Shown in pieces: positions 9,485 through 16,567 of a stretch of 16,567 bases of DNA. The translations under genes were made by a program, and so were the position numbers. The stretch is from positions 1 to 16,567 of the forward strand of contig URJC01000020.1 of NCBI GenBank assembly GCA_900548135.1, read 5' to 3'. The DNA is from an uncultured Odoribacter sp. (GTDB lineage: Bacteria; Bacteroidota; Bacteroidia; Bacteroidales; Marinifilaceae). Each line of letters starts with the position of its first letter. Positions within the stretch are counted from its first letter, which is position 1. The notes beneath the pieces were generated by a model that made no database searches, was not told the origin of the DNA, and saw only the letters and a program-made list of their open reading frames with translations.

Positions 9485-9588
9485 AAAGTTTAGAAATCAA
9501 TTCATATTTCTTCTGCATAAATAATGATGCAGTTTACAATATTAATTTAAAATGTACATTAGAAGAAGAAAATAAACATCAATACCCC

Positions 9589-9626
9589 AAAAAAAGGAGT
9601 GAAATCCGAAAAAAAGGGAATGAAAT
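9589..9626. repeat. Two imperfect tandem copies, about 20-21 bp period
   Basis: Copy one, AAAAAAAGGAGTGAAAT, at 9589-9605 and copy two, AAAAAAAGGGAATGAAAT, at 9609-9626, between the kinase stop codon and the metalloprotease start. The seven-base homopolymers make length variation by slippage plausible. No function is evident. Confidence 0.6.
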
Positions 9627-9670
9627 ACGGCATTACGATTCAGCAAACTTTCCTCCTCCTTGCTACTGAA

Positions 9671-11155
9671 CTAAATAAGAGGAAGGATACAAATAAAATG
9701 GCCGTTTTCAACGCTATATGCGAATTGCTTATTGGAACAATAAGCATATATTTTTCGAATATTTTCAAATCCAACCCCAAACGACTCCTTATCCGTATCC
9801 AGACGGGGCTGATAATCGTTTTCAACAATCAACAGATCTCCCTTACGGTAGACCCGAATACACAAAGGATGCTCTTTTGTAATCTCATTGTGTTTGATGG
9901 CATTTTCAATCAATACCTGTAAACTCATCACAGGTATTGTCTTTATTTCCTGTTCAATATTAGAAGCAATATCCAATTCAAGTTCATTCCTGAAACGGAT
10001 CTTCTGCAAGAAAAAATAATACCGGATAAATTCAACTTCCTCACGGACCGGAACCAGATTGTCATTCCGCTTCTCCAACACATAACGATATAATTTTGAC
10101 AAATTCAGAACAAATTCTTTCGCCAGCACCGGTTCCGTGCTAATCAAAGCATTCAGGGAGTTCAAAGCATTAAACAAGAAATGGGGATTGATCTGGTTTT
10201 TCAATTGCTGAAGTGTCAGTTGTAAAGTCTCTTTTTCCAATTCTAACCGCCGGTGATATTCCTTTTTCCACCTATATTGGGCATATGCCAGAAGCACACT
10301 AAAAACCAATACTGTAAACAGTCCGATCCACCAGGTATAACGGCGGAATTCACCCATTTCTTCCTGAGTGATGAAATCGGGTATATTTATCACTACCACC
10401 CATTTCTCATTCCCCACCCCAACAGGAAAATATATCCTCTCCACAGGTAATAATAAAAATTGGGACATGCCGGAACAACGGACAAACTTATTTTCCCGGA
10501 TCGCCTCATCGTATCTCCCGGGATCATCGGAATTCGCCAGATACCGGCCAATCCGGGTTTCGTCGGGGTGACACATTAGAATCCCTTGCCCATTCAAAAT
10601 GTAAATATAACTCCTCACCGCAGGATTCGTTTGGGCAAAATAGGTATGCAAATCTGGTAAAGAAAGATCTATACCGTAAACAACATCCTGAAACTGCCGG
10701 AATAACGTCCAGTACAAAATGCCGTCACTATAATAAAAAGTACTTTTATCCATATTGGTGGCCTCATACGCAATCTTTTCCAAATTAATTTCCAATACAG
10801 GATCCTGTTTGGTAACTCCTAATGAATCTATACAGACAAAATTCCGGTTTTCTTTTTGATACCAAATCCGGGAAACTTTAGCATCCAAGCGTACCAAACC
10901 TAATAACAGGCTTTGCAATTCCCTCTCATTATCCGGATTCACCATCAGATAATCCTGAATAATCCGGTTCAATTCGACTGTCTTCCCAAAATCCATTGCA
11001 ATCAGTTCTGCACGATATCCACCCATTTCCTCTATCATAGAATTATGCATCTGTACGGCAGTCTTGTTAATCCCTATACCAATCAACCAAACAGCAATTG
11101 CAAAAACAAGCAATAAAGACAAACCGATGATAACAATATTTCTTTTGAGAAACAT
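9671..11155 (-). CDS. LytS/YehU-type membrane sensor histidine kinase with extracytoplasmic Cache-like domain
   Basis: Inner-membrane sensor kinase of the His_kinase (PF06580) plus HATPase_c type. From the chosen start: TM1 about 6-27; an extracytoplasmic sensor about 28-273 with a Cache-like signature (SYIYILNGQGILMCHPDETR, about 182-201); TM2 about 274-294; the phosphoacceptor box NQINPHFLFNALNSLN with His325; N-box LIENAIKHN (415-423); G-box GVGFENI (460-466). The protein is 494 residues. The open frame extends 24 codons upstream to 11227, but a promoter-like TAGATTTG lies inside that extension, so the ATG at 11155 is preferred. Kinases of this class normally phosphorylate a LytTR-type response regulator encoded next door; none is present on either side here. 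The downstream metalloprotease and SusCD genes are candidate targets, by position only. Confidence 0.9.
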   Translation of the reverse strand: MFLKRNIVIIGLSLLLVFAIAVWLIGIGINKTAVQMHNSMIEEMGGYRAELIAMDFGKTVELNRIIQDYLMVNPDNERELQSLLLGLVRLDAKVSRIWYQKENRNFVCIDSLGVTKQDPVLEINLEKIAYEATNMDKSTFYYSDGILYWTLFRQFQDVVYGIDLSLPDLHTYFAQTNPAVRSYIYILNGQGILMCHPDETRIGRYLANSDDPGRYDEAIRENKFVRCSGMSQFLLLPVERIYFPVGVGNEKWVVVINIPDFITQEEMGEFRRYTWWIGLFTVLVFSVLLAYAQYRWKKEYHRRLELEKETLQLTLQQLKNQINPHFLFNALNSLNALISTEPVLAKEFVLNLSKLYRYVLEKRNDNLVPVREEVEFIRYYFFLQKIRFRNELELDIASNIEQEIKTIPVMSLQVLIENAIKHNEITKEHPLCIRVYRKGDLLIVENDYQPRLDTDKESFGVGFENIRKIYAYCSNKQFAYSVENGHFICILPLI

Positions 11156-11182
11156 AAAAATGTCATGTATAGTGTAAATATA

Positions 11183-11212
11183 CAAATCTATATATTTCCA
11201 TGAAATTACAAC
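11183..11212 (-). promoter_or_regulatory. Promoter-like site for the sensor kinase gene
   Basis: On the minus strand TAGATTTG (11190-11183) is an exact match to the Bacteroidota -7 element TAnnTTTG. An imperfect -33 element, GTTG (11212-11209), lies 18 bases upstream. Transcription from here would begin about 20 bases before the ATG at 11155 and would exclude the longer open frame, which helps to fix the start. Confidence 0.5.
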
Positions 11213-11314
11213 ATTGGAAACAGACAAAAGTTAACCGAAAAAGTATTATTAAATACCTCCATAACACGTCTATACCACTTTTAATGGTAGAACCAGTCCC
11301 CCTGAATTATACTT

Positions 11315-12700
11315 TTAATCCGGGAAAGTGTATAAATGATTTAAAAATCTCCCTATTGCTTTTTGTAATTGCGAAGTGGTACACTTATAATGGTTAATCA
11401 TAACAGTAAAAGCCAATTGTTCGCCAGTTTTATCTACCAAAAATCCTGCTAAACAACGTACCCCAGACATAGATCCGGTTTTGGCTTTCAGATTATTTTT
11501 CAATAAAGGCCAGGCTGAACAGTAACCAGCTAAACCCCCATCTATACCAGCCACTGGCAAAGAACGTATAAACGCATTCTCTTTCTGTTGACCAATATTT
11601 ACTAATAAATCAGTAAATAAACAGGCAGGTACAGCGTCAAATACTGACAGCCCTGAAGCATCCTTTAAGGTTATTCCGGATGCATCCAAATGCAACTGAC
11701 TAAACAAAGCCGACAACCGATCTGTCCAATTATCCCCATTGGCAACCAGATGGCCCAATGCCTCAGCAAACAAATTAATGCTGGATTTATTGGTATGAAA
11801 AACAATTTCTTCCAACCGGGGAGAATACAATTGTAATAATAACGTACTTTGATTGCTTGTACATTGCTGTCCTTTTACCTCTATATTTTTTTGCTTTAAC
11901 GCTTCTTTCACCTCCTGAATAAAACAAGCTGCCGGATCGTGCATAGCCCCTTTTACTTTAAAAGATTTCCGTCCGGCAGGAATAGTCCCCTTTACACACA
12001 AAACCCTACTATAAGGCCCTCCAAATATCCAAGCATCATCCTTCTTATTCGTAGCTGCTTTCACTTCATTTTTTATCTTTACTTCTGGTAAAGCGGGAGT
12101 AACAGAAAGCAGTTTTGTTTCGGTACCAGGCTGCCCGGACTGAAGCAGAAGCGTAAAAGTATTGTCCCGGTAATTAAAAGGAAGATAAGAAGCCCCATAA
12201 TAATTCGAAATATCTTCCCAAGCCCACGAACCAGGAATATGGGTTCCTACTTCAGCACCTTCAACCAGAACATCTCCTTGAATACATTTAATTCCAGCTT
12301 TCCCAATAGCGGCAACTAAAGGAGTAACCAAAGTATGGTGAGGGAAATAACGAGAATCTAAAGTAGGATCTCCAGCGGCTAGCAAAGTAATATTTCCGAC
12401 AAGAATACTATCCTTTATTTCTCCGGTATAATGAATCAACGTATGAAACCGAAAATTTTTTCCCTTTTCCTGTAAGGCAAACCAGGTCGGTATAATTTTC
12501 GCCACAGAAGCCGGAGTTAAAGCCATTTGATCCTGGTAGGTAACCACAGGCTGTCCATTCGCAACTTTCTTAACAGATATCCCGATAGCCGCATGTTCCA
12601 ATCCTTCGGTTTCCAGCAATTGCTGCAAAGCCTCCTGATATTGTCCATAAGCAAACATGCCCCACCAGCAAAAAAAGATACCCAGTATTCCTTTTTTCAT
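11315..12700 (-). CDS. dacB: D-alanyl-D-alanine carboxypeptidase/endopeptidase, PBP4-type (peptidase S13)
   Basis: Periplasmic penicillin-binding protein that trims or opens peptidoglycan cross-links. All three active-site motifs are present: SVAK at 65-68 (nucleophile Ser65, Lys68), SIN at 307-309, and KTG at 407-409. The long insert between the first two motifs is typical of S13 enzymes. A signal peptide is visible at about 1-19 (MKKGILGIFFCWWGMFAYG). At 461 residues the length is normal. The ATG is separated by a single base from the xseB stop codon, so translation is probably coupled and the gene is the last of the engB-xseA-xseB-dacB operon. Downstream, only a weak AT-rich hairpin was seen as a possible terminator. 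Family assignment is firm; carboxypeptidase versus endopeptidase balance cannot be read. Confidence 0.93.
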   Translation of the reverse strand: MKKGILGIFFCWWGMFAYGQYQEALQQLLETEGLEHAAIGISVKKVANGQPVVTYQDQMALTPASVAKIIPTWFALQEKGKNFRFHTLIHYTGEIKDSILVGNITLLAAGDPTLDSRYFPHHTLVTPLVAAIGKAGIKCIQGDVLVEGAEVGTHIPGSWAWEDISNYYGASYLPFNYRDNTFTLLLQSGQPGTETKLLSVTPALPEVKIKNEVKAATNKKDDAWIFGGPYSRVLCVKGTIPAGRKSFKVKGAMHDPAACFIQEVKEALKQKNIEVKGQQCTSNQSTLLLQLYSPRLEEIVFHTNKSSINLFAEALGHLVANGDNWTDRLSALFSQLHLDASGITLKDASGLSVFDAVPACLFTDLLVNIGQQKENAFIRSLPVAGIDGGLAGYCSAWPLLKNNLKAKTGSMSGVRCLAGFLVDKTGEQLAFTVMINHYKCTTSQLQKAIGRFLNHLYTFPD

Positions 12701-12701
12701 C

Positions 12702-12905
12702 TTATTGATTGTCGATAGATTTTAGTATTTTTTCGACTTCTTCTTCTGTTTCATGCAACTTGGATTTACAAAAAGTAATTAAGCCGGACACTTTTTTCAC
12801 TTTCTCACTCAATTCATCCACATCCAACTGATTATTCTCCAGTTTAGAAACAATATCTTCTATTTCAGCCATAGCTTCTTTGTAATTCAGTTTATGATTT
12901 TCCAT
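12702..12905 (-). CDS. xseB: Exodeoxyribonuclease VII small subunit
   Basis: Small subunit of exonuclease VII, which with XseA degrades single-stranded DNA from both ends into oligonucleotides. The 67-residue protein is the usual size and is almost wholly helical, with the family pattern YKEAMAEIEDIVSKLENNQLDVDEL at about 8-32 followed by a second charged helix. It starts 11 bases after the xseA stop codon and ends 1 base before the dacB start, so all three are co-transcribed. The adjacency to xseA makes the call firm despite the short length. Confidence 0.95.
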   Translation of the reverse strand: MENHKLNYKEAMAEIEDIVSKLENNQLDVDELSEKVKKVSGLITFCKSKLHETEEEVEKILKSIDNQ

Positions 12906-12916
12906 TATGTTACAAA

Positions 12917-14284
12917 TTATTGATTAACCACCTTACTCTTTATTTTTCCATGGGCAACCTCTGTTTCCAACAGATCTCCGGGTTGCAATTCCCCAATTTC
13001 TTTCAAAGCTTTTCCATTCAGACGGGTAATAGAATATCCTCTTTCAAGTACTTTCCGTGGGTCAGCCAATCGCATGGTCGTTTCTGCCAAATCCAAACGC
13101 CGGCGGTTTTCTTCCCATATACGTTCAATCTTTTGCCTAAGTTCCCTGCTTTTCATTTCCAGTAAATTCTGTTGACGGTCCCACAACAAATCCAGTCGGT
13201 TCTCTATTTTTCCGGTCATCCGGTCAAATCCCGACAAAGCATCCCGGATATACAAACCGGAAGCATGTTCTATACACTGTGACATCAACTTCAAACGAGT
13301 AGTCCTTTCAGTAAGCAATACCTGTACCAACCGTTTAAATTCTGAAACAGCCACCAACTGACGTCTGGTCTGTATATGCAACAACTCCTGAATACCAGTC
13401 ACAAAATCCTGCTGCAGTGTATCCAATTTATCCTCTTGTTCCCTGAATACCTCTATCAGAAAAGCAGCGGCAGCAGTAGGCGTTTTCACCCGCATATAGG
13501 ATACCCGGTCCACAATCGTCTCATCGCGTTCATGACCAATACCGGAAATCACAGGCAAAGGAAACTGGGCTATGTTAGCTGCCATATCATAAGAATCAAA
13601 ACAACCGAGATCCGTCTGAGAACCTCCTCCCCGGATGATAACAACCACATCAAAAACAGTTTCATACTCATAAATCCGGTCCAAGGCAGCAATCACCGAT
13701 TCTGTTGTTCGCTCTCCCTGCATCACGGCCGGAAATAATTTGACATGAAAATGATATCCGTAAGGATTCTTTTCCAAATGCTTTAAAAAATCACCCAATC
13801 CGGCAGCTGTCGGTGAAGAAATTACGGCAATCGTCTTAGGCAATATCGGAAATACCAATTCCCGGTTCATGTCTATCATCCCTTCCCGCTCCAACTGCAA
13901 CAGGATTTCCCTTTTCTTCCGTTCCAAATCGCCTACAGTATAAGTTGGATCAATATCCCGGATATTTAACGAATACCCATACACTTCATGAAACACAACC
14001 TCGACATTCAACATCACTTTCATTCCTCTGGTCAAAGCCCTTCCGGTAGTTGTCTCAAAATAAGGTTTCAGTGTACGAAAAGTAAATGCCCAGATAGTTC
14101 CCCGAGCCGTAGCGACTACAGTTTCATCATCGTCCTTTTTGTCTGCCAATTGTAAATAACAATGTCCGGAACGATTCAGCAGTATTTCTGTTATCTCTGC
14201 CGTAATCCATACCGCTTCGGCAAAATCACTTTTCAAGGCGTGCTTCACCCGGTTATTCAACTCATATAAAGTAATTGCCTCCAT
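12917..14284 (-). CDS. xseA: Exodeoxyribonuclease VII large subunit
   Basis: Catalytic subunit of exonuclease VII, acting in the cytoplasm on single-stranded DNA. An N-terminal OB-fold (about 5-110) is followed by the catalytic domain with the family motifs ISSPTAAGLGDF (155-166), RGGGSQTDLGCFD (218-230), GIGHERDETIVD (248-259) and KTPTAAAA (267-274), then a long helical region and a C-terminal segment with ADPRKVLERGYSIT. The 455 residues match the family length (E. coli 456). The order xseA-xseB is the usual one. Upstream, 90 bases separate it from engB and include a possible 23-residue ORF. No missing key residues were noted. Confidence 0.96.
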   Translation of the reverse strand: MEAITLYELNNRVKHALKSDFAEAVWITAEITEILLNRSGHCYLQLADKKDDDETVVATARGTIWAFTFRTLKPYFETTTGRALTRGMKVMLNVEVVFHEVYGYSLNIRDIDPTYTVGDLERKKREILLQLEREGMIDMNRELVFPILPKTIAVISSPTAAGLGDFLKHLEKNPYGYHFHVKLFPAVMQGERTTESVIAALDRIYEYETVFDVVVIIRGGGSQTDLGCFDSYDMAANIAQFPLPVISGIGHERDETIVDRVSYMRVKTPTAAAAFLIEVFREQEDKLDTLQQDFVTGIQELLHIQTRRQLVAVSEFKRLVQVLLTERTTRLKLMSQCIEHASGLYIRDALSGFDRMTGKIENRLDLLWDRQQNLLEMKSRELRQKIERIWEENRRRLDLAETTMRLADPRKVLERGYSITRLNGKALKEIGELQPGDLLETEVAHGKIKSKVVNQ

Positions 14285-14299
14285 TGTATCAACTAACTT

Positions 14300-14371
14300 T
14301 TACTCCATTTCTATCAACAGCATATAAACCTTTGGATCATCAATGAAATATCTTTTCATACGATCTTCCAT
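14300..14371 (-). CDS. Possible 23-residue ORF between engB and xseA
   Basis: An ATG 3 bases after the engB stop codon opens a 23-codon frame, MEDRMKRYFIDDPKVYMLLI then EME and stop, which ends 15 bases before the xseA ATG. It nearly fills the gap between two genes in what appears to be one operon, which is what a real small gene or a translation-coupling ORF would do. The composition is protein-like (charged start, hydrophobic end). No family is recognised, and chance remains a fair explanation at this length. Confidence 0.3.
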   Translation of the reverse strand: MEDRMKRYFIDDPKVYMLLIEME

Positions 14372-14374
14372 CCC

Positions 14375-14977
14375 TTACAACTGAACAGTTTTATTCAGCT
14401 CGTCGATATAGTCCAACACTTCTTCCCTTCCGAGCCGTTTCTCTGCTGATGTCATAAAAGCCAGCGGAGTAGTCTCCCAAGTATCCAGCATCACTTTATG
14501 GTAATCCGCTATACATTTCAAACGCTGGCTGGCAGTCAGTTTATCCGCTTTTGTAAAAATCATCACAAAAGGCACCCCATTCTCTCCTAACCATTCCATA
14601 AATTCCAAATCTATCCGTTGCGGCTCCAATCGGCTATCAATCAATACAAAAAGACAAATCAAGTTTTCCCGTTTCAGGATATAATCCCGGATCATCTTCT
14701 CAAATTGCCGTTTCAAAGCCTCCGAAGTCCGGGCATATCCATAACCTGGCAGATCCACCATATACCATGAATCATTAATCAGGAAATGATTGATCAATTG
14801 TGTTTTACCCGGTTTTGCTGCAGTCTTTGCCAATTTCTTGTTATTCGTCAACATATTGATTAAAGACGATTTTCCGACATTCGATCTACCAATAAAAGCA
14901 TATTCATGCTTATCCGGCTTAGGACATTTGCCCACTGTAGAATTACTGACAAAAAATTCTGCTTTTAAAATATCCAT
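14375..14977 (-). CDS. engB: Ribosome-biogenesis GTPase EngB/YsxC/YihA
   Basis: Small GTPase needed for assembly of the 50S ribosomal subunit in many bacteria. The 200 residues contain all G motifs: G1 GRSNVGKS (30-37), the switch region KPGKTQ (55-60), G3 DLPGYG (75-80), G4 TKAD (142-145) and G5 TSA (176-178). DLPGYGYA and the short length separate it from Era and Der. A promoter-like site lies about 23 bases upstream and overlaps the 3' end of rmuC, making engB the first gene of the engB-xseA-xseB-dacB operon. The gene is complete, with an ATG start. Confidence 0.97.
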   Translation of the reverse strand: MDILKAEFFVSNSTVGKCPKPDKHEYAFIGRSNVGKSSLINMLTNNKKLAKTAAKPGKTQLINHFLINDSWYMVDLPGYGYARTSEALKRQFEKMIRDYILKRENLICLFVLIDSRLEPQRIDLEFMEWLGENGVPFVMIFTKADKLTASQRLKCIADYHKVMLDTWETTPLAFMTSAEKRLGREEVLDYIDELNKTVQL

Positions 14978-14999
14978 AGCTAAGAATTTAGGATCCCTA

Positions 15000-15031
15000 C
15001 AAAGATAATTTTTTCATTTGGTTAGAGCAAA
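15000..15031 (-). promoter_or_regulatory. Promoter for the engB-xseA-xseB-dacB operon, overlapping the end of rmuC
   Basis: On the minus strand TTTG (15031-15028), a 20-base spacer and TATCTTTG (15007-15000) match both elements of the Bacteroidota housekeeping promoter, TTTG-N19-21-TAnnTTTG, exactly. The -33 element lies within the last codons of rmuC (stop codon at 15022-15024). The predicted transcript start falls shortly before the engB ATG at 14977. Confidence 0.7.
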
Positions 15032-16302
15032 TCAGAAATTTCCTTATTCCCCTTTCGGGACTTCACTCCCAACTCTTTCAATTTCAAAGTCTGGGAAATC
15101 AGATTACCATTTCCGTTTTTCAAACGGCCCCAAGCCTGATCATATACCTCCTGAGTTTTACGAATACTCTCCCCAATAGCAGTAAAACTTTCCAAAAAAG
15201 CAACACACTTATCATATAATTTAGCCCCCCGGTCAGCTATTTCCAAGGCATTTCTGTTCTGATACTCCCGGCTCCACAGGTCAGCTGTCAGTTTCAGGGA
15301 AACAATCAAATTCGCCGGACTCAACAACAACACCCGTTTCCGGTAGGCCTCATTCCATAACGATGAATCAGTCTGCATAGCCAGCACATAAGAAGCCTCA
15401 TTCGGAATAAACATCATCACAAAATCCAAAGTTCCCCCAATCCAATCACAATAGTTTTTTCCCGACAATTCATTTATATGTTTCCGTACCGATTGCAAAT
15501 GCGCCCGAAGGGCAGTCTCCCTTTCCGCCTCTGACGCGGCATTACAATAATTAATATAAGCGGTTAAAGAAACCTTAGAATCCACAATCACCTTCCTATT
15601 GTCCGGATATACAATGACAACATCCGGACGCAATGCATTCCCCTTCTCAGCGTGAACCACCTGATTATGTTCATTCCTCAGCGTTTCCTGTACAAAATAT
15701 TCCCTGCCTTTCGTCAACCCCGAATTTTCCAGGATCCGTTCCAAAATCATTTCTCCCCAATCGCCTTGCGTTTTTGTATTTCCTTTCAAGGCATTGGTCA
15801 GGTTAACAGCCTCCAAACGGATTTGATTATTCAATTGTACCAATTCAGCAATCCTACGTTCCAATACTGTCCGTTCTGTAGCTTCTCTATGATAAGCTTC
15901 ATCCACTTTCTTCCTGAATTCCACAATATCTTTATTCAAAGGTTGCAAAATCTTCTCTATATTCTCCCGGTTCATTTCTGTAAAACGCCGGGATTTATCT
16001 TCCAAAATCTCTCCCGCCAGATTCCGGAACTGTTCCTGCAACAACTGTTGAATCTCACCAACTTCTTTCTTTTTAGCTTCCAATTGTTCTTCCGTCACAT
16101 GCAGGTTCTCTTTCAACCTGACAATCTCTGTCCATAAATCTACCCGTTCATTTTCCAACCGCTGCATTTTTTCACGTATCCTTTCCAATTCTTCACGGGT
16201 AAATTCTGCTTTTGCTTTCCACGTCCGCTGCCCCGGAAAAGTAAATAAAAACCCAACTCCTCCCCCAACAACCAAACCTACGATCAAAAACAAATATTCC
16301 AT
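15022..16302 (-). CDS. rmuC: DNA recombination protein RmuC
   Basis: RmuC-family protein, thought to limit inversion or recombination at repeats and predicted to have a nuclease-like fold. An N-terminal membrane helix (about 3-21) is followed by a long coiled coil (about 30-165) and the RmuC domain from about 170: QGDWGEMILERIL (179-191), then RPDVVIVYPDNRKVIVDSK (225-243), whose Asp227 and D241-S-K243 fit a PD-(D/E)xK-like active site. At 426 residues the length is typical. The ATG at 16302 is preceded directly by an in-frame TAA, so this is the earliest possible ATG start. About 108 bases separate it from the upstream gene. Confidence 0.93.
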   Translation of the reverse strand: MEYLFLIVGLVVGGGVGFLFTFPGQRTWKAKAEFTREELERIREKMQRLENERVDLWTEIVRLKENLHVTEEQLEAKKKEVGEIQQLLQEQFRNLAGEILEDKSRRFTEMNRENIEKILQPLNKDIVEFRKKVDEAYHREATERTVLERRIAELVQLNNQIRLEAVNLTNALKGNTKTQGDWGEMILERILENSGLTKGREYFVQETLRNEHNQVVHAEKGNALRPDVVIVYPDNRKVIVDSKVSLTAYINYCNAASEAERETALRAHLQSVRKHINELSGKNYCDWIGGTLDFVMMFIPNEASYVLAMQTDSSLWNEAYRKRVLLLSPANLIVSLKLTADLWSREYQNRNALEIADRGAKLYDKCVAFLESFTAIGESIRKTQEVYDQAWGRLKNGNGNLISQTLKLKELGVKSRKGNKEISDLL

Positions 16303-16410
16303 TTATGGTATATAAAATCAGAATCAGCAATATAATTCCCCAAAGAAACCAAATATCCTCCCACCCATTAAAAAACAACAAAAAGACATACAAATCAACA
16401 TAACTAACAA

Positions 16411-16567
16411 TCAATACTCTGTTTTTCCTGTATCTTTTTTCCAAAGACGGAATTCTTCACCGCTTTCTTTTTCCCGCTCATTCAGAAAAGGAATAGAACG
16501 CACCGCCTCCGGTAAAGCAATTTCCTCATAGATGAAAGAATCGTCAAAACCAGCATCAGCCGCATCT
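16411..16567 (-). CDS. C-terminal end of an unidentified protein (5' part outside window)
   Basis: The last 51 codons of a leftward gene, running from the right edge to a TGA at 16413-16411. The visible end is acidic and hydrophilic (for example YEEIALPEAVRSIPFLNERE) and ends in GKTEY. I cannot name a family from this fragment. It lies upstream of rmuC on the same strand with a 108-base gap, so the two may or may not share a transcript. Confidence 0.6.
   Translation of the reverse strand, partial: DAADAGFDDSFIYEEIALPEAVRSIPFLNEREKESGEEFRLWKKDTGKTEY

Noticed and set aside
9513..9532. Inverted repeat CTGCAT...ATGCAG upstream of the metalloprotease start
   Set aside because: Only 6 bp with an 8-nt loop and no T run; too weak to call an operator, riboswitch or terminator.
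9537..9544. TAATATTG on the minus strand as a metalloprotease promoter -7 element
   Set aside because: One mismatch to TAnnTTTG and no TTTG at the expected upstream distance; not supported as a promoter.
11237..11256. Weak hairpin GTATT-TAAT-AATAC followed by T5 on the minus strand, downstream of dacB
   Set aside because: Only five A/T-rich base pairs; position is suitable for a dacB terminator but stability is too low to call.
16193..16444. Hydrophobic 83-codon frame on the minus strand overlapping the start of rmuC
   Set aside because: It begins with TTG rather than ATG, has no ribosome-binding site, overlaps the upstream gene by 34 bases and rmuC by 110 bases; hydrophobicity probably reflects the T-rich composition.
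1..16567. CRISPR array, prophage, insertion sequence, tRNA or rRNA
   Set aside because: No regularly spaced repeats, transposase or integrase motifs, or cloverleaf-like or rRNA-like sequence was recognised on either strand.

Overview
The window looks like chromosomal DNA of a Bacteroidota (Bacteroidales-type) organism. This rests on an adjacent SusC/SusD outer-membrane pair, a DUF5117-type zinc metalloprotease, moderate-to-low GC, almost no strong Shine-Dalgarno sequences, and two promoter-like sites of the Bacteroidota form TTTG / TAnnTTTG. Genus cannot be settled from the sequence alone; a gut or oral Bacteroidales is my inference. No mobile element, phage, CRISPR, rRNA or tRNA was recognised.

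Layout: positions 2-664 (+) hold the C-terminal half of a MATE-family multidrug transporter, cut by the window edge. It converges on a pirin-family cupin gene (717-1601, -), with a perfect 13-bp inverted repeat between them as a probable two-way terminator. A 530-bp stretch (1602-2131) has no intact gene. It holds a large hairpin that fits a terminator for the leftward susCD unit, and a frameshifted open frame of uncertain meaning. Then, all leftward in transcription order, come a membrane sensor histidine kinase with an extracytoplasmic Cache-like domain (11155-9671), an exported zinc metalloprotease (9484-6893), a SusC-type TonB-dependent transporter (6820-3500) and a SusD-type lipoprotein (3493-2132).

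The right third is housekeeping: rmuC (16302-15022), then engB/ysxC, a possible 23-residue ORF, xseA, xseB and dacB (14977-11315). The spacing is very tight, so this is probably one operon. Its promoter overlaps the 3' end of rmuC. The last 157 bases carry the C-terminus of an unidentified leftward gene.

The most interesting unit is the metalloprotease-SusC-SusD cluster preceded by a LytS-type kinase with no response regulator beside it and no glycoside hydrolase nearby. I read it as a possible protein- or peptide-acquisition locus: the protease cuts the substrate at the cell surface or in the periplasm, SusD/SusC capture and import fragments, and the Cache-domain kinase may sense a related ligand. 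That reading comes from family knowledge and gene order and is not proven by the sequence.
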